From positions 49,268-113,267 of the forward strand of contig JAACJG010000015.1 in NCBI GenBank assembly GCA_009917695.1: a stretch of 64,000 nt of DNA, read 5' to 3'. Origin of the DNA: Candidatus Rifleibacterium amylolyticum (lineage in GTDB: Bacteria; Muiribacteriota; Ozemobacteria; Ozemobacterales; Ozemobacteraceae). This document shows positions 1 through 8,439 of the stretch, one piece after another. A program made the translations under genes and the position numbers. Under the pieces are notes generated by a model. It was given only the letters and a program-made list of their open reading frames with translations. It was not told the origin of the DNA and did no database searches. The number at the start of each line of letters is the position of its first letter. Positions within the stretch are counted from its first letter, which is position 1.

Positions 1-1095
1 AGAAACCGGCAGTTTAAAGCGAGCCAGAGTTTTGTCATAAGCATAAGCTTGATTGGCGCCGAGTCGTGTGTCGTTGATGAAGTTGGTAAGGCAGAAGCGG
101 GTAAAAGTGTGAGTGAAATCCTGCGAAATATCCTTGAGAGCTTCAACATAACCGTTCACGCCCTGTTTTTTTGAAGCGACCAGGTTACGGAAGAAATTGT
201 CGCGGGCTTCAGGCTTATCTTTAAGCAGGTGGGTCAGAATATAGTAGTTCCAGAGATAGACCTGACCGTAATTAGCCAGCATCTGTTCCTGAGACCAGGC
301 GGTCATGCTGTTGTCAGGTGTGCGCATAAAGGCAAGCACCTGATTGGCGTGACCGAACCCACAGAGATATGGTGCTATCTGGGAGCAGGCTTCATTCACC
401 CAGGTATATTCTCTGGGATCATTATTGAAGTGAATCATGTGCTGAAATTCATGGGCTATGGTAGACAAATATCTATCACTGGCCGGATCTGATGGATTGA
501 TATCGAGATAAAACATTTCGCGCTGATTTGATTTTATGTGTTCGGGAAGTTTTTCCTGAAGAAAAGAATCGACTGCATAAAAATAGCCGCCGACAAAACC
601 GCCAGAACCATTGTAGCCATCTTTGATATCGAACATCAGCAGAGTTATGCGTTCGTCACCGTCGATGCCGGGTTTCCATTCTGAGCCAAAAGTTTTTGTA
701 TTGGTGGGATAAATTACTTCATCGAAATTTTTGCGCACTTTTTCGATGGCTTCCGGGCTGATATTCTTGCCTTCTTCGAGAAAAACATAGCAATGCTTCC
801 CGATAGCCTTTACGACTGCTTTGGTTTGTTCGAACTTGTTGTCAACGATGTTTTTGGTCCAGAAGGTTTCGATATCGCCGATTTCGTATGGCTTTGTATC
901 GGCAGACTGCGTGCGGAAGCGGACAGCCTGCTGCTGCAGAGTTTCGAGCTCGAGGTTGGCAACAGCTTCTCTGACTTCAGCCTCGAAAAGATGGGTCGCG
1001 TCAAGCCATTCCTGGTCGGCGTATACCCCATTAGACGTCAGAACCAGCGCTAATACTAATATACTCATCAGCTGTCTGAAGGAAAAAGTCATCAT
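1..1095 (-). CDS. Secreted zinc metallopeptidase, partial (3' end beyond the window)
   Basis: Read from 1095 down to the left edge this is one open frame of 365 codons without a stop, so the C-terminus is missing. Residues 1-26 form a Sec signal peptide. A HEFQHMIHF motif (HExxH zinc site) lies near residue 218, followed by WVNEACSQ, whose Glu is a plausible third ligand. The upstream block GGFVGGYF...LDINP resembles M30 (hyicolysin)/M6-like peptidases; that assignment is from memory of the family. An AGGAG ribosome site sits 5 bases upstream of the tandem ATG ATG at 1095. Likely exported and degrading extracellular protein. The function as a zinc peptidase is fairly sure, the exact family less so. 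Confidence 0.75.
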   Translation of the reverse strand, partial: MMTFSFRQLMSILVLALVLTSNGVYADQEWLDATHLFEAEVREAVANLELETLQQQAVRFRTQSADTKPYEIGDIETFWTKNIVDNKFEQTKAVVKAIGKHCYVFLEEGKNISPEAIEKVRKNFDEVIYPTNTKTFGSEWKPGIDGDERITLLMFDIKDGYNGSGGFVGGYFYAVDSFLQEKLPEHIKSNQREMFYLDINPSDPASDRYLSTIAHEFQHMIHFNNDPREYTWVNEACSQIAPYLCGFGHANQVLAFMRTPDNSMTAWSQEQMLANYGQVYLWNYYILTHLLKDKPEARDNFFRNLVASKKQGVNGYVEALKDISQDFTHTFTRFCLTNFINDTRLGANQAYAYDKTLARFKLPVS

Positions 1096-1225
1096 GGGCT
1101 CCTGGCTTTCAGAATTTGTTTTATTTAAGCAATTTTCACGCCATTGTTTAAAACCGCTTCAATTGTGAGTTTTATTTAATACCCTGAATAATTTGCCAGA
1201 TTTTGAGCAGAAAACTGCAATTTTT

Positions 1226-1253
1226 TTGCAGTCGACTCAGATTGTGGTATAAT
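1226..1253 (+). promoter_or_regulatory. Sigma-70-type promoter, apparently giving a leaderless mRNA
   Basis: TTGCAG at 1226-1231, a 16-base spacer and a perfect TATAAT at 1248-1253. The ATG of the DnaJ-like gene is at 1261, only 7 bases after the -10 box, so transcription would start at or beside the start codon. No Shine-Dalgarno sequence is present. The elements are seen; leaderless translation is inferred. Confidence 0.6.
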
Positions 1254-1260
1254 CAGCCTC

Positions 1261-2130
1261 ATGAAGGACTATTACAAAATACTCGAAGTTTCGCAGAACG
1301 CATCCAAAGAAGAGATCAAGAAAGCCTTCAAACGGCTGGCCAAGAAGTATCACCCTGACATAAACAAAGGTGATAAAAAGGCAGAAGAGCGCTTCAAGGA
1401 GGTTTCAGAGGCTTACGAAGTGCTCGGCCGCGAAGATGAACGTCGCAAGTATGACGATGCCAGATCAGGCAGAGGTTCTTTCAGATTCGAGGGTTTCTCT
1501 AAGGATGGCCCTTTCGGAGATTTCTTTTACTCATCTTCGGGCAGCGCATCAGACATGTTCTCTGAGATTCTTAAAAATTTCAATTTTGGTTCTTCACGCG
1601 ACGGCAGCACAGGCTTCAGCGGTTTCGACAGCCTGTTCGGCAGCGGTTCGCGACGTGGCGGCCAACATGCTGCCACGCTAAAAGTGCCGCTCATAACAGC
1701 TCTATCTGGAGGCAAAGTCCAGGTCAGCGGCTTACCCGGCGGAACTCAGACTCTGGAGATTCCTGCCGGATCGGCTAATGGTTCTGTCATTCAGGTAAGA
1801 ACCTCTTCGGGCAATATGAAGCTCAAGCTTGAAATTGAAGACGAACATCCTTTCAAGGTCAAAGGCGATAATGTTGAGACGACAATCTGCGTCAACATTG
1901 CCCAGGCAGTGCTTGGCAGCAAAATCAAGCTGAAGGATCCGCGCAACCAGGACTTTATCCTGACGATCCCGGCTGGCACGCAGAATGGTGATGCCCTGCG
2001 ACTGCGTGGTCTTGGCCTGCCAGGTGGCGATCTATTGGTAAAAATCGAGGTCGCCATTCCCAAAAAGCTTACAGAAGAAGAAAAGCAGCATTTCATCGAG
2101 CTTGCCAACCGCATGAACTGGCGCTACTAA
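1261..2130 (+). CDS. DnaJ-class co-chaperone (CbpA-like, no zinc finger)
   Basis: 289 residues. An N-terminal J domain (about 1-70) carries the HPD signature in [10 protein letters not shown] and the YEVLG helix. A Phe/Gly/Ser-rich linker spans about 75-140. The DnaJ C-terminal peptide-binding domain follows, with [13 protein letters not shown] near residue 250. There is no CxxCxGxG zinc region, so this is a type II (CbpA/DnaJ-B) protein that would stimulate a DnaK ATPase. No dnaK is in the window. The promoter ends 7 bases before the ATG, suggesting leaderless expression. The amidase gene follows after 50 bases with its own possible start signals. Confidence 0.9.
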   Translation: MKDYYKILEVSQNASKEEIKKAFKRLAKKYHPDINKGDKKAEERFKEVSEAYEVLGREDERRKYDDARSGRGSFRFEGFSKDGPFGDFFYSSSGSASDMFSEILKNFNFGSSRDGSTGFSGFDSLFGSGSRRGGQHAATLKVPLITALSGGKVQVSGLPGGTQTLEIPAGSANGSVIQVRTSSGNMKLKLEIEDEHPFKVKGDNVETTICVNIAQAVLGSKIKLKDPRNQDFILTIPAGTQNGDALRLRGLGLPGGDLLVKIEVAIPKKLTEEEKQHFIELANRMNWRY

Positions 2131-2180
2131 TTTTGCGTCAGATGGTTTGACCTGAGCCAATCATGTGATAACATGGCGGC

Positions 2181-4091
2181 ATGATGAAAACAAAACTGGC
2201 TGTTTTATTAGTATTCCTGTTGGTGGCATCCGGCGGCTTTGCTCAGGCCCTGAAACCCCTGAAGGGTATCTCAATATTGCTCGATCCAGGGCATGGCGGA
2301 GCTGATCCCGGTGCAGTTGGCCCGACCGGACTGAAAGAATCGGTCGTTAACCTGAGAGTGGCCCGCTATTTACGCGAACTCCTGCAGGCTGACGGAGCTG
2401 AGGTCGAGATGACGCGCGACAAGGATATTTTTCTTTCGCTTGGCGAGCGCGTCGCCATGGCCGCAAAGCTGAGCCCCGACCTTTTCGTCTCGATTCATCA
2501 TAATGCTTCACTCAGGCCGATTGAGGCCAATCGCAGTGAAATCTACTACAATGCCATAGATCGCGGAATCTCACAGAAAATCGGCAACAGCATGATGTAT
2601 GAGCTCGCCAAGTGGGGCTTTGGTGAAGAATCGATAATCGTGCCGGCCGGTTTTTTTGTGCTGCGCAACAATCCGGCACCATCAGTATTGACTGAAGGCG
2701 CCTACATCAGCATTCCCAAGATAGAACAGGAGCTGAAGACCGGCAAATCTCTCACCGATCAGGCGCAGGCTCTAAGACGTGCCATACGGGAAACCTTCAA
2801 AGAAGGTGTATTGCGGGTAAAATTCATTATTTCCGAGGAACCGGTCAAGATCGACACGCCATTTTTCAACCTGATTTTTTCAGCCAACAGAGCAGTCGAT
2901 AAAGTCATTGCCAGAATAATGCCAGAACGTATGTCAGGTTTCGGTTTCGACCGCCTGCCATCTGTCGGCAACACCTACCGCCTCTACAACACCGAACCTC
3001 TTGCCAGCGGCAACTATGAGATTCAGCTTACCTTTACCGGCAGTGATGGCAGCGTATCAGCAAGAACAATGCTTCGTCTGCAGGTTAATCTGCCGTTTGC
3101 CAACAGTGCGGTAACACCTGTGGCGCCCTTTATTCCAGAGGGCTACAAGGGCCGATTTCCGGTTCGGGTTTCGCTGCGTGACGACATGAACAGGCTCAAT
3201 GGTCGCTCAGTTCCGATTGCTTTAAGTTTTGGTGAGAGCTCGGTAACTACTGGCGAAACGTCTGAGACTGGCGAATCAACTTTTTATCTTGATCTTAATG
3301 GCCAGGAGAAAGATCCGCTTCAGGTAAAACTGATCGTAGAGGGTGAGACAATCTCAAAATGTATTCTTCGCATCCAGCCAACGACAAAACGTTATGTTCT
3401 TGGCAAGATTATCGATCCTGTGGGAAAAGGCATTTCCGGGACAAAGGTTCAATATGGCGCAGGAAATCGCACCAATACTGGCCCAGAAGGTTTCTTTTAT
3501 CTTGAATATCCAATGATCTACGGAAACATGAAATTAGAAGTAACCCCGCCACTTGGCTACGAAAAGTCAGACTACTGGATTCGCACTCGCGGTGAACCTG
3601 TAGTATTGCCAACAATCAAGGTCAAGCCTGTCTCAGAGAGACTTCTGGGCAAGCGCATCGCGATCATGGCTCCTCTCAGTTTTGACAATCTGATTCGGCG
3701 GCTGGTCAAACCGCTTATGGTTGCTGGCGCAGAGATTGTCCGGCTCAATTTTCCCGAACATCAGAATAGACCTGAGTATCAGTCGGTTCTCGAGGCCAAT
3801 CTTGCCAAAGATCTTGATCTGCTGCTGTCTTTCAAGCGTGAAATCAGCGGTGCCATCGAAGTTCGCCACTACCATCGCGGCGGGCGCGGCAAACTGCTGG
3901 CCGACGCTCTTAAATTCAGTCTGGCCTCAGAACAACCGCCAATCAATGTTAAAGCATTGGCCGGCAGCGACTATGAAATAAGTCATACCGGCGTCACCTC
4001 GGTTGTCATCTCATTTCCCGAGCAGATGCCTCCCGATTACCCCGAAAAACTGGTAGCTCACCTGGCTCAGGTGCTCAAAACCGGATTCTAA
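2181..4091 (+). CDS. Secreted N-acetylmuramoyl-L-alanine amidase (Amidase_3) with C-terminal beta domains
   Basis: 636 residues. A signal peptide covers 1-22 (ends FAQA). The Amidase_3 domain spans about 28-215 with the zinc residues visible: His38 in DPGHGG, Glu53 in KESVVNL, His106 in SIHHNA, and the catalytic Glu172 in TEGAYIS. The domain cleaves the bond between N-acetylmuramic acid and the peptide stem in peptidoglycan. Residues 215-480 look like Ig/carboxypeptidase-regulatory-like beta domains (GKIIDPVGKGISGTKVQYG near 410). The rest is unassigned and may serve wall binding or localisation. The length is about twice that of a minimal AmiC-type enzyme. The catalytic assignment is strong; the role of the C-terminal half is unknown. 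Confidence 0.88.
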   Translation: MMKTKLAVLLVFLLVASGGFAQALKPLKGISILLDPGHGGADPGAVGPTGLKESVVNLRVARYLRELLQADGAEVEMTRDKDIFLSLGERVAMAAKLSPDLFVSIHHNASLRPIEANRSEIYYNAIDRGISQKIGNSMMYELAKWGFGEESIIVPAGFFVLRNNPAPSVLTEGAYISIPKIEQELKTGKSLTDQAQALRRAIRETFKEGVLRVKFIISEEPVKIDTPFFNLIFSANRAVDKVIARIMPERMSGFGFDRLPSVGNTYRLYNTEPLASGNYEIQLTFTGSDGSVSARTMLRLQVNLPFANSAVTPVAPFIPEGYKGRFPVRVSLRDDMNRLNGRSVPIALSFGESSVTTGETSETGESTFYLDLNGQEKDPLQVKLIVEGETISKCILRIQPTTKRYVLGKIIDPVGKGISGTKVQYGAGNRTNTGPEGFFYLEYPMIYGNMKLEVTPPLGYEKSDYWIRTRGEPVVLPTIKVKPVSERLLGKRIAIMAPLSFDNLIRRLVKPLMVAGAEIVRLNFPEHQNRPEYQSVLEANLAKDLDLLLSFKREISGAIEVRHYHRGGRGKLLADALKFSLASEQPPINVKALAGSDYEISHTGVTSVVISFPEQMPPDYPEKLVAHLAQVLKTGF

Positions 4092-4109
4092 CCTATCATC
4101 AGAGGAAAT

Positions 4110-4988
4110 ATGGAACAGGAAAAAACAGTATCTCCGACCCCCGATGAACTTTACAAAAAAGAAACTCACTGTCAGAGCTGTGGGCGCTTTGTCGGCGTCT
4201 ACACACGCTGCCCTTACTGCCTGGCGCTTACCGAGAAACGCATTTCGATAAGAGCGTTCAAAACGATTGCAGTACTAACCTCTACGGTTGGTCTGATCAT
4301 GCTGCTGTTTTTCGCGCGATCGGTTAAAACGCCTGAGGTCAAAATAGCTGACCTTGGCCCTCTCAGCAACTTCGCGCATGTAAGAGTCGTTGGTGAAGTA
4401 GAAACCAGCTATGGCATCCATCCCAAATGGGGCTCGCTTGGCTTCGTCATCAAACAGGCTGGCGAAAAATCTGAAGATACCATCAGAATATCTGCCTATT
4501 CAAAGGTTGCCAAAGAAATCGAAGCCAAAAATCTGGTTCCGCAGAAGGGCGACGTAGTATCGGTCGAAGGCCAGGTGCGCTTTCAGAAAGACACCCCGAG
4601 TATGCTGATAAATGCTCACGAGCATATCGCCTTTATCAAGCGTGCGCCAGAAGCCAAAGAAACTCCGGTAAAAACAGTAGAACCGACTCAGATAGATACC
4701 GACATGATCGAACAGACGATCAACACCACCGGCAGCGTCATCAGCACCAAAGTTTTTGAGGGCAAAGGCGTAATAGTAAATATCGATGACGGCAAGAGCG
4801 GTTTTCCGGTCTGGGTGCCCGATTTCACGCGTGAAGATGACAAGGGGCCGATCAACCCGGGCGACCTTATCGAGGCAACCGGCAAAATCAAGCTGTTCAA
4901 AGGCAAACTCGAGCTCGAAGTAAACAAGAAGGGTATGTTCAAAATAGTATCCAAGGTCAGCACCAGCGAAACGACGGAGGAAGAGTAG
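4110..4988 (+). CDS. Membrane-anchored zinc-ribbon protein with two OB-fold-like domains
   Basis: 292 residues, first gene of a four-gene operon. A zinc ribbon near residues 20-36 reads CQSCG...CPYC. One membrane helix follows at about 52-70 (TIAVLTSTVGLIMLLFF). Two beta-rich segments, about 75-170 and 195-290, look like OB folds of the tRNA-anti/RPA-like type, with GDVVSVEGQV and GDLIEATGKIK turns. This suggests a nucleic-acid- or ligand-binding protein tethered to the membrane. An AGAGGAA ribosome site precedes the ATG and the next gene starts 1 base after the stop. The OB assignment is by pattern only and no specific function is known to me. Confidence 0.55.
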   Translation: MEQEKTVSPTPDELYKKETHCQSCGRFVGVYTRCPYCLALTEKRISIRAFKTIAVLTSTVGLIMLLFFARSVKTPEVKIADLGPLSNFAHVRVVGEVETSYGIHPKWGSLGFVIKQAGEKSEDTIRISAYSKVAKEIEAKNLVPQKGDVVSVEGQVRFQKDTPSMLINAHEHIAFIKRAPEAKETPVKTVEPTQIDTDMIEQTINTTGSVISTKVFEGKGVIVNIDDGKSGFPVWVPDFTREDDKGPINPGDLIEATGKIKLFKGKLELEVNKKGMFKIVSKVSTSETTEEE

Positions 4989-4989
4989 T

Positions 4990-6336
4990 ATGGCAATACT
5001 CGAATCTCTTCTCAATCCTGCCTATCTCGACCTCTTTTATTTTACCGCGCTGGGCGTGCTGTTCTCGTGCCTGATCTCATTTCTACCGGCGCTGCACATC
5101 TACAATGTAATCGGCATCTTTCTGCTGGTCATACTTAAATTCGAGGCGACCATGGCACCGATGCAGCTGATCGCCTTGTGTATCGGCATGATCGTTGGCT
5201 ATTCAATTCTCAATACGGTGCCGGCGACTTACTTTGGGCCAGGCGACGAGAGCATGTCATATTACATTCTGCCAAGCGCCGCCTGGGTTGCCAAAGGGCG
5301 CGGCTTCGAATCGATTCTGCTCACGGGGGTTGGCGCAGTCGGCGGCATAATCATGCTGGCGGTTCTGGCTCCCGCCTTTCTCTGGTTCATGCCGGGGCTT
5401 AAAACGATAACCAGCCCGCACATGTTCTGGATACTCGGCACAGTCATAGCATACATGATTTTATCTGAGTGGCCGAAAGGCATCAGCCAGTCTGAAAGCT
5501 GCTGGGAAAACTTCCTTGAAGGCTGGAAGTTCCTTGGCGTGGGCATTGCGACCTTTCTGCTTTCAGGCCTGCTCGGCTTTATCGTCATGTCAAAAACACT
5601 GGTGCCGATCGAATTCGCTTTTCAGAGCATTACGCCGGTGTTTGTCGGTCTGTTTGCAATTCCCTGGCTGATCACCAACATAATCAACATCGGCCAGATA
5701 CCAAAACAGCATGATCCTGAGTCGATCGAGCTCGACTGGGGACTGGTCTGCCGCGGCACCTTTGGCGGCTTTCTCGGCGGCTTTTTCGCGGCTTACGTTC
5801 CGATCGTAACAGCTGGTGTCGGCGGACTGATGGCCGGACATGCCACAGCACAACGCGATGGCCGGCTGTTTGTCATGTCGTATGGAACCTGCAAAACCGT
5901 ATATTACGTCGGTTCTTTTCTGCTGTTCTTCATACCGGGATTGAGCCTGACACGCGGCGGCCTTGCCTGGATAGTGACTCCGGTTGTTTCTGTTCTCACG
6001 CTCAAAGAATACGCGCTGTTCGTCGCGCTGATGCTCTTTGCCGCCGGCATGGCCTATATGATGCTGGCGCCATTCACCCGCATGTGCATCTGGATAGTCG
6101 AGAAAATCGCTTATTTCTGGGTCTCGGTAATAGCTCTGATTATTGTAATTCCGGCAGTTTTTGTGTTCACCAGCTGGGGCGGACTGGCCATCATGACCGT
6201 CGCCACCGGAATCGGGCTGCTGCCGGTAATGTTTCAGGCGCGAAGAATGAACCTCATGGGCGTTCTTCTGCTTCCGGTCTGCATTAACATGGCAGGCTAC
6301 GGAAACGACGTAATGAGATTTCTGGGGTTGATATAA
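4990..6336 (+). CDS. TctA-like polytopic membrane protein (tripartite tricarboxylate transporter permease-like)
   Basis: 448 residues, almost entirely hydrophobic, with roughly 10-12 membrane helices. The N-terminal segment LISFLPALHIYNVIG is reminiscent of the PGLHPN region of the divergent TctA/DUF112 group found in archaea and some bacteria. Canonical TctABC systems need a small TctB and a periplasmic TctC binding protein, and neither is present. The substrate is unknown and the operon suggests a role unlike citrate uptake. A GGAGG ribosome site lies inside the end of the preceding gene. The following gene overlaps by one base (TAATG). Family assignment is moderate. Confidence 0.55.
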   Translation: MAILESLLNPAYLDLFYFTALGVLFSCLISFLPALHIYNVIGIFLLVILKFEATMAPMQLIALCIGMIVGYSILNTVPATYFGPGDESMSYYILPSAAWVAKGRGFESILLTGVGAVGGIIMLAVLAPAFLWFMPGLKTITSPHMFWILGTVIAYMILSEWPKGISQSESCWENFLEGWKFLGVGIATFLLSGLLGFIVMSKTLVPIEFAFQSITPVFVGLFAIPWLITNIINIGQIPKQHDPESIELDWGLVCRGTFGGFLGGFFAAYVPIVTAGVGGLMAGHATAQRDGRLFVMSYGTCKTVYYVGSFLLFFIPGLSLTRGGLAWIVTPVVSVLTLKEYALFVALMLFAAGMAYMMLAPFTRMCIWIVEKIAYFWVSVIALIIVIPAVFVFTSWGGLAIMTVATGIGLLPVMFQARRMNLMGVLLLPVCINMAGYGNDVMRFLGLI

Positions 6337-7424
6337 TGAAGGGATTCACTCACTTTATTTCTGGTATCGCTGTAGCAAGCTTCTTTCCGCAGGCTGTTCA
6401 CATGGCATCGCAGGAACAGTCTTTCATACTATGTCTCGGCGGCATCTTTGGCATCATGCCGGATACGCTCGACTTCAAATTTGCCAAATATTTTCACAAG
6501 TCTGATTTCGAGATCAGACCTGACCCGAACAACCTCGATGCGCGGGTAATCGCTGAGACTGTCGCTAATGCCATCAGAAAAGCTGAGAAAGAAGGGCGTG
6601 GCACAGTGCAACTGCACACCATGCAACTCGGTTCGAATCTCTGGCGCAGCTATACGCTGGCTTTCGATTCTGCTACCAGCGAAGTCGTCGTCGATATCGG
6701 CCCCGAAGTTGATACCGGCCAGGTTCCGTTCGAAGGCACCGAGCTCAAAGACCCTGAAAAAGCGCATGCGCGCGTCAAGGTCGAGAGCCAGTTCTTTCAG
6801 CAGTTCGACAAGAAGTCACAGATTGCGATTATGACCGGCCCCTGCTTCGAGTTCGTCAAACGCGACGAAGGTAAGATCGAAATCGTCTTTCTGCCCTGGC
6901 ACCGCACCTGGTCGCACAGCTTTACGCTCGGCATGCTGATCGCTTTGCTGGTCGGCATTTTTACCTTCTTTACCGTTCCTGAAGGACCGAACCCTGAGCT
7001 TTACACTATTCCGAGATGGTTGCTGTATCCTCTGATAATTCTGTTCGGATCGATGGTCCACATAATCGAAGACTCGACCGGTTTCATGGGAAACAACCTG
7101 TTTTACCCGTTCACCAAAGATCGAACCAACGGACTCGGCCTGATGAGCGCAGCCGAAGCGATACCGAATTTTCTCTTCGTCTGGACTTCGATCATCTGCA
7201 TTCTGTATAACCTTGACCGCTTCAGATGGGCGCCCGGCGATACACCTCCCGGTATTGAAAACCCGGCAAGCTACTTCTTCTGGTTTTATGTGATTCCACT
7301 GGCTGTTATGGCTTACTTCTTCTTTAAGGGCAAAAAGGCCAAAGAAGCTAAGGAGAAAGGACGACCGGCAGATTTCGATGGCGCGACTTCGGTTGAACGC
7401 GAAACCGACGCATCGGTGATCTGA
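6336..7424 (+). CDS. YdjM-like inner-membrane metal-dependent hydrolase
   Basis: 362 residues. The YdjM/DUF457 pattern is visible: MKGFTHFISGIAVA at the N-terminus, GIMPDTLDF near 48, HRTWSHSFTLG near 190 and MVHIIEDSTGFMGNNLFYPF near 240. The conserved His and Asp residues would bind metal at the membrane. About five membrane helices are predicted, with a soluble insertion at about 60-180 that is not typical of short YdjM proteins. In E. coli ydjM belongs to the LexA regulon; no LexA box was identified here. The substrate is unknown. Translationally coupled to its neighbours on both sides. Confidence 0.7.
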   Translation: MKGFTHFISGIAVASFFPQAVHMASQEQSFILCLGGIFGIMPDTLDFKFAKYFHKSDFEIRPDPNNLDARVIAETVANAIRKAEKEGRGTVQLHTMQLGSNLWRSYTLAFDSATSEVVVDIGPEVDTGQVPFEGTELKDPEKAHARVKVESQFFQQFDKKSQIAIMTGPCFEFVKRDEGKIEIVFLPWHRTWSHSFTLGMLIALLVGIFTFFTVPEGPNPELYTIPRWLLYPLIILFGSMVHIIEDSTGFMGNNLFYPFTKDRTNGLGLMSAAEAIPNFLFVWTSIICILYNLDRFRWAPGDTPPGIENPASYFFWFYVIPLAVMAYFFFKGKKAKEAKEKGRPADFDGATSVERETDASVI

Positions 7425-7425
7425 T

Positions 7426-8019
7426 ATGTATGCCAGCAGATTTTTGCTCAATCGCCAGAAAATCATCAATCCGCCAGAGATTCGGGCGGCGATAGCCAGC
7501 TATTTCAAAGACCAGGCGCCAGATACTCAGCCTGAGTTCTTCTACCGGCTCGAATGGTACAAAATCGGCATATCGGTGCCGTTCACTGTTTACTCACAGA
7601 CAGCGCCGGTCATGCATCTTATGCCCGAATGCCAGCTGCTGGAAACAGCTGAACTGGCTGAGCTGACTGATTGCAAGTATTTCGATTTCGCGATATTTGC
7701 AGCGCCGCCCTTCGATGCCGACTGGGACCCGATGAAGGATGAAAAACGGATAATCAAATGGCTGGAAGGCGAACTGAAAGAAGCCGCCTGCATTGCCAAT
7801 CATCGACTTGGCCCAAACAACCGCATCTACTATGAGGCAGGCGGAGAGCAACGCCAGTTACAGACAGTCACGATCAACGGAACGCTTGAGGTTAAAAACC
7901 GGGCTCAGCTTGAAAAAATCAGGCAAAAGCCTCTGGGCACACACCCGGAACTGGGTTGCGGGTTGCTCGAACTTACCGCCCGCAGCGAGTATGCAGGCAA
8001 AGTCTGCTGCCGCCTCTGA
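7426..8019 (+). CDS. Cas6e-like RAMP protein lacking the expected catalytic histidine
   Basis: 197 residues, last gene of the operon, starting 1 base after the previous stop. The N-terminus MYASRFLLN...NPPEIRAA parallels the Cas6e/Cse3 opening (M-L-L-N...NPYEMHR). A middle segment FFYRLEW...VYSQTAP matches the LLWRLE...VLVQT strand. The C-terminus INGTLEVKN...KPLGTHPELGCGLLEL matches the Cas6e glycine-rich loop (GxLEV...GxGPxKAxGxGLL). Total length is close to Cas6e. The position of the catalytic His in YEMHR is Arg (PEIRA), so RNA cleavage by the usual mechanism is doubtful. No repeat-spacer array or other cas gene is in the window. The alignment is from memory and by eye; the fold call is moderately confident. 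Confidence 0.55.
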   Translation: MYASRFLLNRQKIINPPEIRAAIASYFKDQAPDTQPEFFYRLEWYKIGISVPFTVYSQTAPVMHLMPECQLLETAELAELTDCKYFDFAIFAAPPFDADWDPMKDEKRIIKWLEGELKEAACIANHRLGPNNRIYYEAGGEQRQLQTVTINGTLEVKNRAQLEKIRQKPLGTHPELGCGLLELTARSEYAGKVCCRL

Positions 8020-8049
8020 TATCCTTAAAAAATCTGAAATACTTTAAAA

Positions 8050-8347
8050 CTAGCCCTCTGTCACATATGACTTCAAGAATTCAATCTGAGAGTCTCTGCT
8101 TATGCCGGGCTCTCGGCAGGATTAGGCAGCTCTTACGGCTTCAGCCGTTAGAGATGCGGATGCAAGGCCCCAACGCTTCAACTCTCACCAGACGAGAGTA
8201 AGGATGAATAGCTATGGCTCTGCGTCAACGTTGCCTGGCCCGAAGTTTACGCTTTTGGGAAGCCTGCCTGCGCCCTGGTATGATTTTTATGCCTAGTGCT
8301 TATCCTTCGTCAATTAACCCCAAGATTCAAATGTGACAAAGCACTAG
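8050..8347. mobile_element. MITE-like element with imperfect terminal inverted repeats
   Basis: The left end at 8050-8066 and the complement of the right end at 8331-8347 match at 13 of 17 positions (CTAGnnCTnTGTCACAT), giving a 298-bp unit without a coding frame. TA dinucleotides inside the CTAG ends would fit a Tc1/mariner-type target, which is inference. Inside are a hairpin at 8130-8153 (CTCTTACGGC/GCCGTTAGAG, loop TTCA) and the 103-bp dispersed repeat copy at 8171-8273. This fills most of the 420-bp gap between 8019 and 8440. Confidence 0.45.
8171..8273 (+). repeat. Dispersed intergenic repeat, copy A
   Basis: About 80 of 103 positions match the copy at 54413-54515 without gaps. The best-conserved blocks are CAACTCTCACCAGACG, AATAGCTATG, TGCGTCAA, TTGCCTGG and CGAAGTTT. 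It lies in non-coding DNA in both places. It could be the core of a non-autonomous element or a structured RNA. Confidence 0.75.
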
Positions 8348-8383
8348 ATCCGCAATTTGTATTCTGCTTGGCATTAGTCTGAT

Positions 8384-8417
8384 AAAAAAGCGATCTGGCC
8401 TGGGGCCAGATCGCTTT
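8384..8417. terminator. Bidirectional rho-independent terminator
   Basis: A 12-14-bp perfect stem (GCGATCTGGCC / GGCCAGATCGC) with a 3-base loop is flanked by six A on the left and TTT on the right. On the minus strand it gives a stem followed by TTTTTT, 23 bases after the stop of the gene ending at 8440. Confidence 0.85.
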
Positions 8418-8439
8418 GTCTTTAAAATGTGCTGATGAA

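Noticed and set aside
8347..8358. GATCCGCAATTT here also occurs at 61765-61776, suggesting a shared element end.
   Set aside because: A 12-base match between two places in 64 kb is expected many times by chance and the flanks do not agree.
7426..8439. A CRISPR array near the Cas6e-like gene.
   Set aside because: No direct repeats with regular spacing were found in the intergenic DNA here or elsewhere in the window.
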